Shown piece by piece: positions 1-7,185 of a DNA stretch of 10,710 nt. The notes under the pieces were generated by a model. It searched no databases. It had not been told where the DNA came from and was given only the letters and a program-made list of their open reading frames with translations. Within the stretch, counting starts at the first letter, position 1. The number at the start of each line of letters is the position of its first letter. This stretch comes from Clostridia bacterium (GTDB lineage: Bacteria; UBA6262; WVXT01; JAUXBS01): the NCBI GenBank assembly GCA_030618495.1, contig JAUXDE010000060.1:1-10710 (forward strand). The letters run 5' to 3'. The position numbers and the translations under genes are program-made.

Positions 1-15
1 AACATATCTTTACAT
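1..15. repeat. Left terminal inverted repeat of the 1-266 element
   Basis: AACATATCTTTACAT is the reverse complement of 252-266 except at one position. A CTTC/GAAG match continues inward after a few unpaired bases (22-25 against 246-249). Confidence 0.6.
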
Positions 16-176
16 ATGCTGGAAGTATTTTGCTTCAGCGTCAAGGAACGAAGAGTGAGAATACTGTATATATGTGAACGATGAGTGGTGCCGACGATGA
101 ACAAAAGGCGACAGCCCTATGGGAAGGGGTCTCTTTGAGTGGCTTCTTCGTCTTTCCTTGAACCCATCTAAAAGCC

Positions 177-239
177 CGCCCTTCGACTCACTCCTCTATT
201 CGCCCTTCGACTTCGCTCAGGACCTACGGCTCAGGATCT
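177..239. repeat. Clustered short direct repeats (CGCCCTTCGACT, GCTCAGGAYCT)
   Basis: CGCCCTTCGACT occurs exactly at 177-188 and 201-212. GCTCAGGACCT (215-225) recurs as GCTCAGGATCT (229-239). Together 203-223 reads CCTTCGACTTCGCTCAGGAC with flanking bases, which resembles dispersed intergenic repeats built on GAGCGAAGTCGAAGG found in many bacterial genomes. That resemblance is from memory and not tested. The unequal spacing and short units rule out a CRISPR array. Confidence 0.5.
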
Positions 240-251
240 GCGACCCTTCAA

Positions 252-266
252 ATGTAAAGCTATGTT
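252..266. repeat. Right terminal inverted repeat of the 1-266 element
   Basis: ATGTAAAGCTATGTT matches the reverse complement of 1-15 at 14 of 15 positions. It lies 17 bases before the stop codon of the GGDEF gene, so the element sits directly behind the minus-strand operon. Confidence 0.6.
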
Positions 267-283
267 AGACGCACCACACTTGA

Positions 284-1228
284 TTAATTTATTCTATTGT
301 CTATCTTATAATTACTCCACTGCAGGGTCTTGGCGTATTTTTTTACCTCAGCCCCTATCTTGCTTATTTCGCCTGGGTGCGTTATCTTTCTTCTTTCATT
401 TGACACCACACCGATACTGATTGTCATTAAAGGAAATTTGTTTTCCTTGCCCTGCCTGTCCTTGCATAAAATATACCCCTCTTTGCGGTCATCCTCATCA
501 TATAGATCCTGTATCCTGCCGTCAAATTCTTCTATTATTTTTGAACAAAAATCAACAGCCTTTTCAGGACAGGTAACAATGACAAAATCGTCTCCGCCTA
601 TATGCCCGGTAAAATCATCTTCACTGCCAAACTTGGCTACTGTTTCAATAATAATTCGCGCGGTCAGCTTGATGACGACGTCACCCCTGAGAAAACCGTA
701 ATAATCGTTGAATGCCTTGAATTTATTGATATCCAGGTATAAAACACTGAAGAGGGTCTTCCCTTCAATCCTTTTTTCAATCTCTCTTGATATTGCAATA
801 TTGCCCGGCATCTTGGTTAAAGGGTTAGCGTCAAGGACACGGGTGGTTCGATTCATTATTCCCTTTACGCGGGCTACTAATTCCGCATTCTTGTAGGGTT
901 TAAGCATATAATCATCGCTGCCAAACCCCAATGCCTTTACCAGGTTGTCCTCTTCACTGCTGCCGGTCAGCATAATAATAGGCAGGTGCCTGTATAATAC
1001 ATCGCCTCTTATTTTCTGGCAAACCTGGAAACCGTTCATCCGTGGCATATCAATATCCAGGAGCACAAGGTCAGGCGATACTTTCTGTAATTTTTCCAGC
1101 CCTTTTATGCCGTCAGTCGCAGAAAATACTTCATACCCTTCCTTTTCCATGAGAAACCTTGCCAGTTTCGTGGCACTCTCATCATCATCAATAATAAGAA
1201 TCTTTTCTTTCTCGGTATTTTTTTCCAT
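284..1228 (-). CDS. Response regulator with C-terminal GGDEF domain
   Basis: A 314-residue cytoplasmic signalling protein. Residues 9-125 form a CheY-like receiver with the acidic pocket D14/D15, phospho-acceptor D58 in LLDID, switch residue T88 and K110 in LKPY, so it should be phosphorylated by a histidine kinase not found here. Residues about 135-305 form a GGDEF domain: NPLTKMPGN at 135-143, metal-site D166 in LYLDINKF, and signature GGDDF at 211-215 instead of GGDEF/GGEEF. The inhibitory RxxD site is absent (S202 stands where Arg is expected). It may be an active diguanylate cyclase making c-di-GMP, or a degenerate GTP- or c-di-GMP-sensing module; the sequence does not decide. The ATG starts four bases after the acsB stop with no clear Shine-Dalgarno, so translation probably depends on ribosomes finishing acsB. 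It is the last gene of the operon. Confidence 0.88.
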   Translation of the reverse strand: MEKNTEKEKILIIDDDESATKLARFLMEKEGYEVFSATDGIKGLEKLQKVSPDLVLLDIDMPRMNGFQVCQKIRGDVLYRHLPIIMLTGSSEEDNLVKALGFGSDDYMLKPYKNAELVARVKGIMNRTTRVLDANPLTKMPGNIAISREIEKRIEGKTLFSVLYLDINKFKAFNDYYGFLRGDVVIKLTARIIIETVAKFGSEDDFTGHIGGDDFVIVTCPEKAVDFCSKIIEEFDGRIQDLYDEDDRKEGYILCKDRQGKENKFPLMTISIGVVSNERRKITHPGEISKIGAEVKKYAKTLQWSNYKIDNRIN

Positions 1229-1232
1229 GATA

Positions 1233-3410
1233 TCACATAAGCGGAGGCATGCCCAGGACAGGGTGATTAACCTTCTCCAGGTATTTAACGAGTTCTTCTG
1301 CTGTTATTGCATCATTTTCATCTGCAATCTTGTCAATCAGGTCCGGAACCCCTTCTTCTTCCGCTCTCCTCTTCAATTTTTCTCCAAGCGCTTCTTTTAA
1401 TTCCTTCGACATCCACACAATTCTTTTCAGTCCGCCGTCTGCGGGAATAAACTTTTTGCTAACCATGTACAGCCTTCCCACTCCCATGAATCCGGGGGTC
1501 TGAACGCCGCCGCCCACAGAACCGGCAAGCGTGCTGAAGGTCATGCCCACGGGCGTCTCACCGGAGAATTCGCGGTTAACAACCATGAAACCGTTTGCTT
1601 CAGGGACGAGCGCAATCACGCACTCAAAACAGCCGCATCCCGTTTCAGGATCTTCCATTATGGTGTATGCGTTGAATCTCTCTATGGTCTTGTTTGATTT
1701 CTGCTGAACGATATTATTAATACCCTCCCACTGGCCTTTTACCGCGTCAATGACCCTCCCCTTCTTTACGGGCTGGTTAGGGCCGGTCGGATTTATTTCA
1801 AAAGATGCCTTGCAGTCCATCCAGTTATAGGCGCCGCACAGTCCGAGTCTTTCAGGTTTAACGATGCATACATGGGTCGGAGCGAAACTCTGGCACAGTG
1901 TGCACGTGTAAAAGGTATCAACGCTCTCGTCAGTCATGCCCGCAACCCTCTCGTCGCGGAAATTGTATGCCTTCTGGGCTTGGGCCATAACCTTTTCCAC
2001 GTCTTCTTTTTTAGTGTGAAGAGTTACCTGGACCTTGTCAGCGATTTCACCGAACACATCATGAATGCAAGCATGAATTATAGTGCCAAAATGTTTTATT
2101 TTAAACCCTTTCTTCTGCGCGTCCTTGCTTATCCTCAACCAGTTAAGGTTTCGCTGTCCCATGTGCCATATTCCCATAGCCTCGTTTATGAACATATGAA
2201 GCTGTCTCTCTATGATAGGTTCAAAATCCTTCTGCATCTTCCTGCCTGCAACCTCAACCAGTATTCCCAGCGGCAATGCATCCCCTTCCTTTACATCGTC
2301 TATTTCAGGACCGACGACTTCTATCCTGCCGTCTTCAACTTCACTGCCATCTTTCATTCTCAAGTACTCAAACCCGGGAGCGTATTTGCCACCGAACTGG
2401 ATGTACATCTGTTCCTTCCTAACAACTTCCCCTTCAAACGCCGCTGCAAATGAAACAGGTATCGGTATCTTCGCCAGCTTCACCTTAACCCCGCGCACCT
2501 CAATGCAGGTGGGAACAATCTTCTTGTAATCAAGTTGTTTTACCAGGTGCTCATAGGTGCATATGCCCGTGGGCCTTATCTCGGGTATATCCGTATCAGC
2601 AATTATAGGGAATCCCATGTTAATTGCCCCGGCTCCCGTGGCGTACTTGACATCATCAACTTCACCCAAAGTAAGACCGAAAGCAAACACCCTGTCCTTG
2701 CAGTAGGTAAGGCACTTCAGCGCCTCACCCTTCTTATGTCCGCCAAAGGTCAGCGCGCCGCGTATTGCCCAGTTCAGCGGGTATATCCCCGACACGGTAT
2801 CCCTGCCGTAAGGCACGATGTAGTTGTCCCAGCCCATTTGTACCTTTTCCTCCATCAACTGGTCTATGATACTCTTTCCGTTAGTTGAAGAACCGACGAA
2901 TACGAGGATATTCCTCTGCTGGAACTCTCGTACTATTTCAACAGCTGTTTTATTGTCAGGCGCCGCCCCGAGAATTGCCGCAAATCCCGGCATCCTCCCG
3001 TCTACTAACTTTATACCAAGCGTCCTTAATATCGTATCAGAGAAAAACCCGTTGCAGTCAGACTGCGGTTCCTGTTCGTAAAGATATCTCAGGGCAACTA
3101 TTATTTCCTCAGACAAAAGCGCTGCCATGCCCGAATCAAGCGTATCCCCAAGGAATGGAAGCCATAAATGCTCGGTCGGCTCTTTCCTTAATAATGATTT
3201 TGCCTCATCAAGCACCGGGACTATGTCCCCCAGTACTTTTACCTCGGCCCCGAGCAGGGCATAAGCCATGGGTAAGTAAAAAGCTGTATCCGGGAACTCA
3301 ACCTTCTGGTCCTTCCCTTTTTCCTTGATGGCTTTAGTTAAAAAGTCATCCGCTTCCTTGACAAGTTTATTAGCGCCTCTTATGGCGGCTGCAGCAACTA
3401 TTTTTGACAT
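1233..3410 (-). CDS. acsB: Acetyl-CoA synthase (CODH/ACS alpha subunit)
   Basis: Condenses CO from CO dehydrogenase, a methyl group from the corrinoid iron-sulfur protein and CoA into acetyl-CoA, the final step of the Wood-Ljungdahl pathway. At 725 residues it is nearly as long as the Moorella enzyme (729). The A-cluster ligands are all present: C503, C506, C515 and C525 for the 4Fe-4S cluster, and the Cys-Gly-Cys motif C592/C594 for the distal nickel, with C506 also bridging to the proximal nickel. These sit at a constant offset of three from Moorella C506/C509/C518/C528/C595/C597. F509 matches the gating Phe512. The N-terminal domain of about 310 residues, which binds CO dehydrogenase and is missing from the archaeal form, is present, so this is the bacterial type. 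A strong AGGAGG (3416-3421) lies five bases before the ATG. It follows cooS by 51 nt. Confidence 0.97.
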   Translation of the reverse strand: MSKIVAAAAIRGANKLVKEADDFLTKAIKEKGKDQKVEFPDTAFYLPMAYALLGAEVKVLGDIVPVLDEAKSLLRKEPTEHLWLPFLGDTLDSGMAALLSEEIIVALRYLYEQEPQSDCNGFFSDTILRTLGIKLVDGRMPGFAAILGAAPDNKTAVEIVREFQQRNILVFVGSSTNGKSIIDQLMEEKVQMGWDNYIVPYGRDTVSGIYPLNWAIRGALTFGGHKKGEALKCLTYCKDRVFAFGLTLGEVDDVKYATGAGAINMGFPIIADTDIPEIRPTGICTYEHLVKQLDYKKIVPTCIEVRGVKVKLAKIPIPVSFAAAFEGEVVRKEQMYIQFGGKYAPGFEYLRMKDGSEVEDGRIEVVGPEIDDVKEGDALPLGILVEVAGRKMQKDFEPIIERQLHMFINEAMGIWHMGQRNLNWLRISKDAQKKGFKIKHFGTIIHACIHDVFGEIADKVQVTLHTKKEDVEKVMAQAQKAYNFRDERVAGMTDESVDTFYTCTLCQSFAPTHVCIVKPERLGLCGAYNWMDCKASFEINPTGPNQPVKKGRVIDAVKGQWEGINNIVQQKSNKTIERFNAYTIMEDPETGCGCFECVIALVPEANGFMVVNREFSGETPVGMTFSTLAGSVGGGVQTPGFMGVGRLYMVSKKFIPADGGLKRIVWMSKELKEALGEKLKRRAEEEGVPDLIDKIADENDAITAEELVKYLEKVNHPVLGMPPLM

Positions 3411-3415
3411 ACAAT

Positions 3416-3421
3416 CCTCCT
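3416..3421 (-). promoter_or_regulatory. Ribosome binding site of acsB
   Basis: A perfect AGGAGG on the minus strand, five bases before the ATG. It is the strongest Shine-Dalgarno in the operon and sits in its longest intergenic gap (3411-3461). Confidence 0.8.
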
Positions 3422-3461
3422 GGTATATTATTTCAACTACCGTTATAATGTTCTATGGAAT

Positions 3462-5369
3462 TTACTTAGTATACATCATTGGTCTTAATTTTAGTTCCTT
3501 TCTTTTCTTATTCATGTGTTCTATCATGAGCTGAGCCCCTTTAACCGGGTCAGCTTCAAAAACAAAGTTTGCGCCTACCAAATCCTTGATTTTATCGTAA
3601 ACGAGTTCTGATACCTCTTTGCTGCCAAGAACCGGAAGTGATGGATTAAGCACGGTAAAAGCGCCTGACGCTATTACGTAAAAACCAATTGAAACCGCCT
3701 TCTCGGACATCCACTCGGGAGCCGCTCCCGCTATAGGCATATCGGAAATATCCTCGCCAAGCCCGCCTTCCTTAACCATGTTTGTCAGTACCATCAGTAT
3801 CCTGCTTATGTCAACGCATGAACCCAGGTGCAGGACAGGAGGAATGCCAACCGTATCACAGATTTCCCTTAGCCCTTTGCCGCAGTACTCCAATGCCTTC
3901 TCGGAATCAAGCAGTCCCGCCTTGGCGTCCGCAATTGCGGAACATCCGGTGGTCACCAGTATAACGTCATTTTTTAACAACTCTTTTGACATTTCAACGT
4001 GACCGTAATCATGCTGTATCTTCGTATTGTTGCATCCCACGATTGCAGCCGCGCCCCTTAACCTTCCCGAGATTATGGCATCGTTTAACGGCCTGTAGGT
4101 CGCCCTGTACTTCCCTCCTAGTATGGTAGATACGTTCTCGGCAGTAAATCCCGCAACCATGTCTGTTGTTTCTTCCGGTATAACAATCCTCTTCTTGTTC
4201 CTGTTCTTGAAATTCTCAACAGCCATCTTCACAATTTTCTTTGCAATGGGCAGCGCCTCTTCCTCGCTGAACTGGATGTGCTCAACGTTCGGGAACTTTG
4301 CCTTCGGTGAAGTTGAAATAACCTTGGTATGGTAACAACTTGCTACCTGTCCTATTGCCGGCATTATACATTGCACGTCCACCAGCATTAAATCCACAGC
4401 CCCCGTTGCAATGGCAAGCTCCTGCTGAAGAAAGTTACCGGCTATGTGTATTCCGTGCCTCATCAGTATTTCATTTGCCGTGCAGCATATACCCGCCAGG
4501 TTTATACCTTTCGCCCCGTTATCTTTGGCAAGTTTCAACAGCTCCTTGTCCTGCGCCGCGGCAACTATCACGTCGGATAACGTAGGCTCATGGCCGTGAA
4601 CAACGAGATTGACCTCGTCTTCCTTGAGCACGCCAAGGTTCACCATGGAGCGAACCGGCTTGGGGCTGCCGAACATCACGTCGGAGAGTTCCGTGGCAAT
4701 CATGGAACCTCCCCACCCGTCGCCAATGGACGTTCTCAGTCCATGCATGATTAAATGTTTTGCATCATTGTCAACCCCTATATGGGTCCTGTGCATTACC
4801 TCAACGATTTCCCTGTCGATGCCCCTGGGCATAATTCCGAGTTCCCTCCATATCTTTTTCCTCGGCTCCGGCGCCCTCTGAACGAATTTAAGCTCTCCGT
4901 GCTGCTGGCCGAATTCGGCGAACAATGTTTCCGCAACATCCTTTGCAATCTCATTCTTCTTCCTACCATCAGTTTTTATTCCCAGTTCCTTCGCAAGAGT
5001 TTTAAGTTTTTTCTCATCCTTGATTTCATAGCCTTTTGTTTTACCCTCGGCAGTCATTAATAACGTATGCGCAATATCCCTGCCGTGGTCTGAATGCGCG
5101 GCAGCTCCACCCGCTATCATTCTTATTAAATTCCTTGCCACTATAATATCAGCAGTTGCCCCGCAGACGCCCCTGTCAGGCCCTTCCCCGAACGGGTCTA
5201 TCCTGCAGGGGCCCATTGTGCATATCCTGCAGCATATCCCAAGTTTTCCAAAACCGCACTGTGGCTGTAAAGCGTCAAAACGGTCCCATGCAGTTGAGAT
5301 ATTCTCTTTTTCAGTTATTTCAAGCATCTTCCTGGATGCCTTATCAATTGTCCTGTCATCACATTTCAT
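3462..5369 (-). CDS. acsA: Anaerobic Ni-Fe carbon monoxide dehydrogenase catalytic subunit
   Basis: A homodimeric Ni-Fe-S enzyme (CooS/AcsA) that interconverts CO2 and CO and, beside acsB, feeds CO into acetyl-CoA synthase. It has 635 residues, the usual length. D-cluster cysteines C38 and C46 bridge the dimer; C47, C50, C55 and C69 bind the B-cluster. The C-cluster set is H260 in HGHEP, C295/C296 in GICCTANE, C334, C446, C476 and the nickel ligand C518 in LGSCVD. Proton-transfer residues are conserved: H92 in AHSDHGRD and K557 in EWMSEKAVSIG, corresponding to His93 and Lys563 of Carboxydothermus CODH-II. With every ligand present it should be active. The ATG at 5369 has GGGAGG (5378-5383) eight bases upstream. 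It lies between its maturation ATPase cooC (19-nt gap) and acsB, so a role in the CODH/ACS complex is more likely than stand-alone CO oxidation; no hydrogenase or CooF genes are near. Confidence 0.97.
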   Translation of the reverse strand: MKCDDRTIDKASRKMLEITEKENISTAWDRFDALQPQCGFGKLGICCRICTMGPCRIDPFGEGPDRGVCGATADIIVARNLIRMIAGGAAAHSDHGRDIAHTLLMTAEGKTKGYEIKDEKKLKTLAKELGIKTDGRKKNEIAKDVAETLFAEFGQQHGELKFVQRAPEPRKKIWRELGIMPRGIDREIVEVMHRTHIGVDNDAKHLIMHGLRTSIGDGWGGSMIATELSDVMFGSPKPVRSMVNLGVLKEDEVNLVVHGHEPTLSDVIVAAAQDKELLKLAKDNGAKGINLAGICCTANEILMRHGIHIAGNFLQQELAIATGAVDLMLVDVQCIMPAIGQVASCYHTKVISTSPKAKFPNVEHIQFSEEEALPIAKKIVKMAVENFKNRNKKRIVIPEETTDMVAGFTAENVSTILGGKYRATYRPLNDAIISGRLRGAAAIVGCNNTKIQHDYGHVEMSKELLKNDVILVTTGCSAIADAKAGLLDSEKALEYCGKGLREICDTVGIPPVLHLGSCVDISRILMVLTNMVKEGGLGEDISDMPIAGAAPEWMSEKAVSIGFYVIASGAFTVLNPSLPVLGSKEVSELVYDKIKDLVGANFVFEADPVKGAQLMIEHMNKKRKELKLRPMMYTK

Positions 5370-5388
5370 TACTAATTCCTCCCAAAAT

Positions 5389-6111
5389 TTATATTTTAAC
5401 CATTTCCAGCATATCTGAAAATACTTTCATATCATCAATGTTGATTTTATCTATTAAATTTTTATTATAATTAATAAATGCCAATACGTCAAGCCCTAAG
5501 GTTTTTTTCATTATGAATTTTCTATCATTCTCGTCGCGAATTTTGTTACCTACAATAAAACATTTTTTTATCTTTAAATCATCCGCAAGCTTTTTAATCC
5601 TATAAGCCGTTTCAATGCTCCTCAGGCTCGGCTCCACCACTACAAGCAGGGCATCAACGCCGCCGGACGTACCCCTGCCAAGATGTTCCACTCCCGCTTC
5701 CATGTCCATTAGCAGTATATCTTCCCGCCCGACAATAAGGTGGGTAAGCAATGCCTTTAAGAGGGCGTTCTCCGGACAGTAACACCCGGTTCCCGCCTTC
5801 TTTATCCTGCCCATCACCAGCAGTTTTATCCCGTTGTGTTCCACGCAGTACTTCCCGGGTATGTCATCAACCCTGGGATTCATGTTAAAAAATCCCCCTT
5901 TTCTACCCGCGCGTTCTTCAACAAGTTCCTTCATTTCAGCGATAGGGATAATTTTATCCGGTTCGGGGAATCCCAGTGTTGCAGCCAGGTTGGCGTCAGG
6001 GTCTGCATCAACAGCTATTGGGTTCTTGTTTTTTTTAACCAGGGCCATCAGCAGTCCCGCTGATAGCGTTGTCTTTCCCACTCCACCTTTGCCCGATATA
6101 GCTAACTTCAT
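5389..6111 (-). CDS. cooC: CO dehydrogenase nickel-insertion ATPase CooC
   Basis: A cytoplasmic MinD/ParA-family P-loop ATPase (240 residues) that uses ATP-driven dimerisation to help insert nickel into the CODH C-cluster; acetogen homologues are also called AcsF. It starts with the deviant Walker A motif GKGGVGKT (residues 7-14, lysines K8 and K13), followed by switch I around DADPDANLA (35-43), the C-x-C metal motif C110/C112 at the dimer interface, and the DMEAGVEHLGRG switch II region from D136. The C-x-C motif separates CooC from general MinD or NifH relatives. Its ATG overlaps the stop codon of the upstream methyltransferase gene as ATGA, which implies translational coupling. AGGAGG at 6123-6128 is eleven bases from the start, rather far. 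cooS follows 19 nt later. Confidence 0.95.
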   Translation of the reverse strand: MKLAISGKGGVGKTTLSAGLLMALVKKNKNPIAVDADPDANLAATLGFPEPDKIIPIAEMKELVEERAGRKGGFFNMNPRVDDIPGKYCVEHNGIKLLVMGRIKKAGTGCYCPENALLKALLTHLIVGREDILLMDMEAGVEHLGRGTSGGVDALLVVVEPSLRSIETAYRIKKLADDLKIKKCFIVGNKIRDENDRKFIMKKTLGLDVLAFINYNKNLIDKINIDDMKVFSDMLEMVKI

Positions 6112-7160
6112 CCGTTCGTATTCCTCCTTAATCCATCCGATACTTCCTTGTTCAACTTAAATACTTTTTCTGCAAGTTCAACTGCCATACTGCCAGTGCC
6201 GCAGCTTGGTGTTATCAGGCATTGATTCCATAATTGCTCTCTTGATAAGCCTTTATTTACAAGCATATCCACGCCATTGTTAAACCTTTTTATTAAGTTT
6301 TCACGTGTTTCCTTTTCTATGTTTTCAGAGCTCGGCACAATACCCCAGGCAAGGCATTTACCATTATCAAAGTATTCCTTTAGCTTTTCCGGGTAAAGGG
6401 TCATTGATTCTATATAATTGTACGCATCGAAACTTATAATATCAATATCCGTTTCCATAAGTATTGACCAATCCGTGTTACCACAGCAGTGAATGCCCGC
6501 AATCGCCTTTTCTGAATGGATTGCCGTGATTACCTCGTTTAAATGCTTTATTATATCCTCTCTGCTTATTGACACGAATGAGGAGCCAAAGGAGCTAAGG
6601 TAGGGTTCATCTATAAACATTATTACATTTGAAGTTCCGGTACTCTCTGAGAGCATCCTTACCTGCCATCTTGACTTCATGGCGCAGGTCTTTACAACAG
6701 TATCGCCAAGCTGTTCATCGTATAAAATGGATTTATTGTTCTGGTCTGTGACTGTAAGGCCGAAAGTCACGGGCCCCGTTACCTGGCCTTTAATCCATTT
6801 CATACCAGCAGGCTTTCCCGACGATTTAATTTCCTCAATCAATCCGTAAAGCCCTGAGGCGTGGTCCTGGCTTATTTTGAAGTACCCGACATCATCGGCT
6901 ATTATTTTCTCATAAAATTTTTCCAGCTCTGAGGTTACGTCACCATCCGTCTTAAAATACACCTTCTTCCTGTTTTCATCTATGACCAGGCATGGCATGT
7001 TTTCGCTGTACTGCGCGTACATGTTCTCCCTGAAATTCAGATTTGGAAGCTGCGGCCACACGGGTACTTCCGGCATTAAATCCAGAACCAGCCTGCAGGC
7101 TTTTTTCACATTATCGTGCGGCATACTGCTTATTGCCGTGGCAAGACATCCGAATTTCAT
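6108..7160 (-). CDS. mesB: MetE-core corrinoid-dependent methyltransferase, likely MesB-type methionine synthase
   Basis: A 350-residue UROD/MetE-superfamily barrel. It has the zinc site of cobalamin-independent methionine synthase in short form: H224 and C226 in HCCGN and C320 in TPSCGTG correspond to the His-x-Cys and final Cys of MetE. DEPYLS (184-189) resembles the MetE DEP motif. The N-terminus (ATAISSMPH, then PVWPQLP at 33-39) resembles folate-independent core methionine synthases of anaerobes. MesB enzymes, for example from Dehalococcoides, methylate homocysteine and are thought to take the methyl group from the Wood-Ljungdahl corrinoid protein; its place beside cooC-cooS-acsB fits. 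The residue aligning with the MetE zinc Glu appears to be D245. The ATG at 7160 is preferred because GGGAG (7169-7173) lies eight bases upstream; an ATG at 7196 overlaps manA and lacks a ribosome site. A catabolic methyltransferase of the MtaA type is the main alternative. Confidence 0.75.
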   Translation of the reverse strand: MKFGCLATAISSMPHDNVKKACRLVLDLMPEVPVWPQLPNLNFRENMYAQYSENMPCLVIDENRKKVYFKTDGDVTSELEKFYEKIIADDVGYFKISQDHASGLYGLIEEIKSSGKPAGMKWIKGQVTGPVTFGLTVTDQNNKSILYDEQLGDTVVKTCAMKSRWQVRMLSESTGTSNVIMFIDEPYLSSFGSSFVSISREDIIKHLNEVITAIHSEKAIAGIHCCGNTDWSILMETDIDIISFDAYNYIESMTLYPEKLKEYFDNGKCLAWGIVPSSENIEKETRENLIKRFNNGVDMLVNKGLSREQLWNQCLITPSCGTGSMAVELAEKVFKLNKEVSDGLRRNTNG

Positions 7161-7168
7161 AATTATCT

Positions 7169-7173
7169 CTCCC
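7169..7173 (-). promoter_or_regulatory. Ribosome binding site that sets the start of the MesB-like gene
   Basis: GGGAG on the minus strand, eight bases before the ATG at 7160 (protein MKFGCLATAI...). The in-frame ATG at 7196 has no such site and would overlap the manA stop by 11 nt, so the shorter protein is preferred. Confidence 0.65.
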
Positions 7174-7185
7174 TTATCTTTACAA

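Larger units (their letters stand above)
1..266. mobile_element. MITE-like non-coding element with terminal inverted repeats
   Basis: This gene-free stretch is bounded by inverted repeats: AACATATCTTTACAT at 1-15 and ATGTAAAGCTATGTT at 252-266 pair with one mismatch in 15. A second inverted pair lies inside: TCAAGGAACGAAGA (41-54) is complementary to 145-161, with a 3-nt bulge. A hairpin sits near the left end (19-25 with 32-38), and short direct repeats fill the right third. There is no credible ORF. Terminal inverted repeats, small size and no coding capacity are the hallmarks of a miniature inverted-repeat element; that identity is inferred. The left end coincides with the window edge, so the element may extend further and no target-site duplication can be seen. 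It ends 17 bases before the stop codon of the GGDEF gene. Alternatives are a structured 3' region or a dispersed intergenic repeat. Confidence 0.5.

Noticed and set aside
104-123. Intrinsic terminator for the minus-strand operon (GGC-TGTC-GCC then TTTT)
   Set aside because: The stem has only three strong pairs plus a wobble and an A-U pair, and it lies more than 160 bases beyond the last stop codon; too weak to call.
177-239. CRISPR-like array
   Set aside because: Only two copies of two different short units with unequal spacing of a few bases; no spacers and no cas genes.
1872-2453. Plus-strand open frames of up to 193 codons opposite acsB, cooS and other genes
   Set aside because: They lie antisense to genes with intact catalytic motifs, have no ribosome sites of note and show no recognisable domains; they are by-products of the coding strand's composition.
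3411-3461. Internal promoter or riboswitch between cooS and acsB
   Set aside because: The 51-nt gap is AT-rich with a TATAAC-like box, but I see no matching -35 hexamer and no room for a folded aptamer besides the ribosome site.
6108-7160. Uroporphyrinogen decarboxylase (HemE)
   Set aside because: The fold is related, but the His-x-Cys and late Cys zinc ligands and the absence of heme-pathway neighbours point to a zinc methyltransferase instead.
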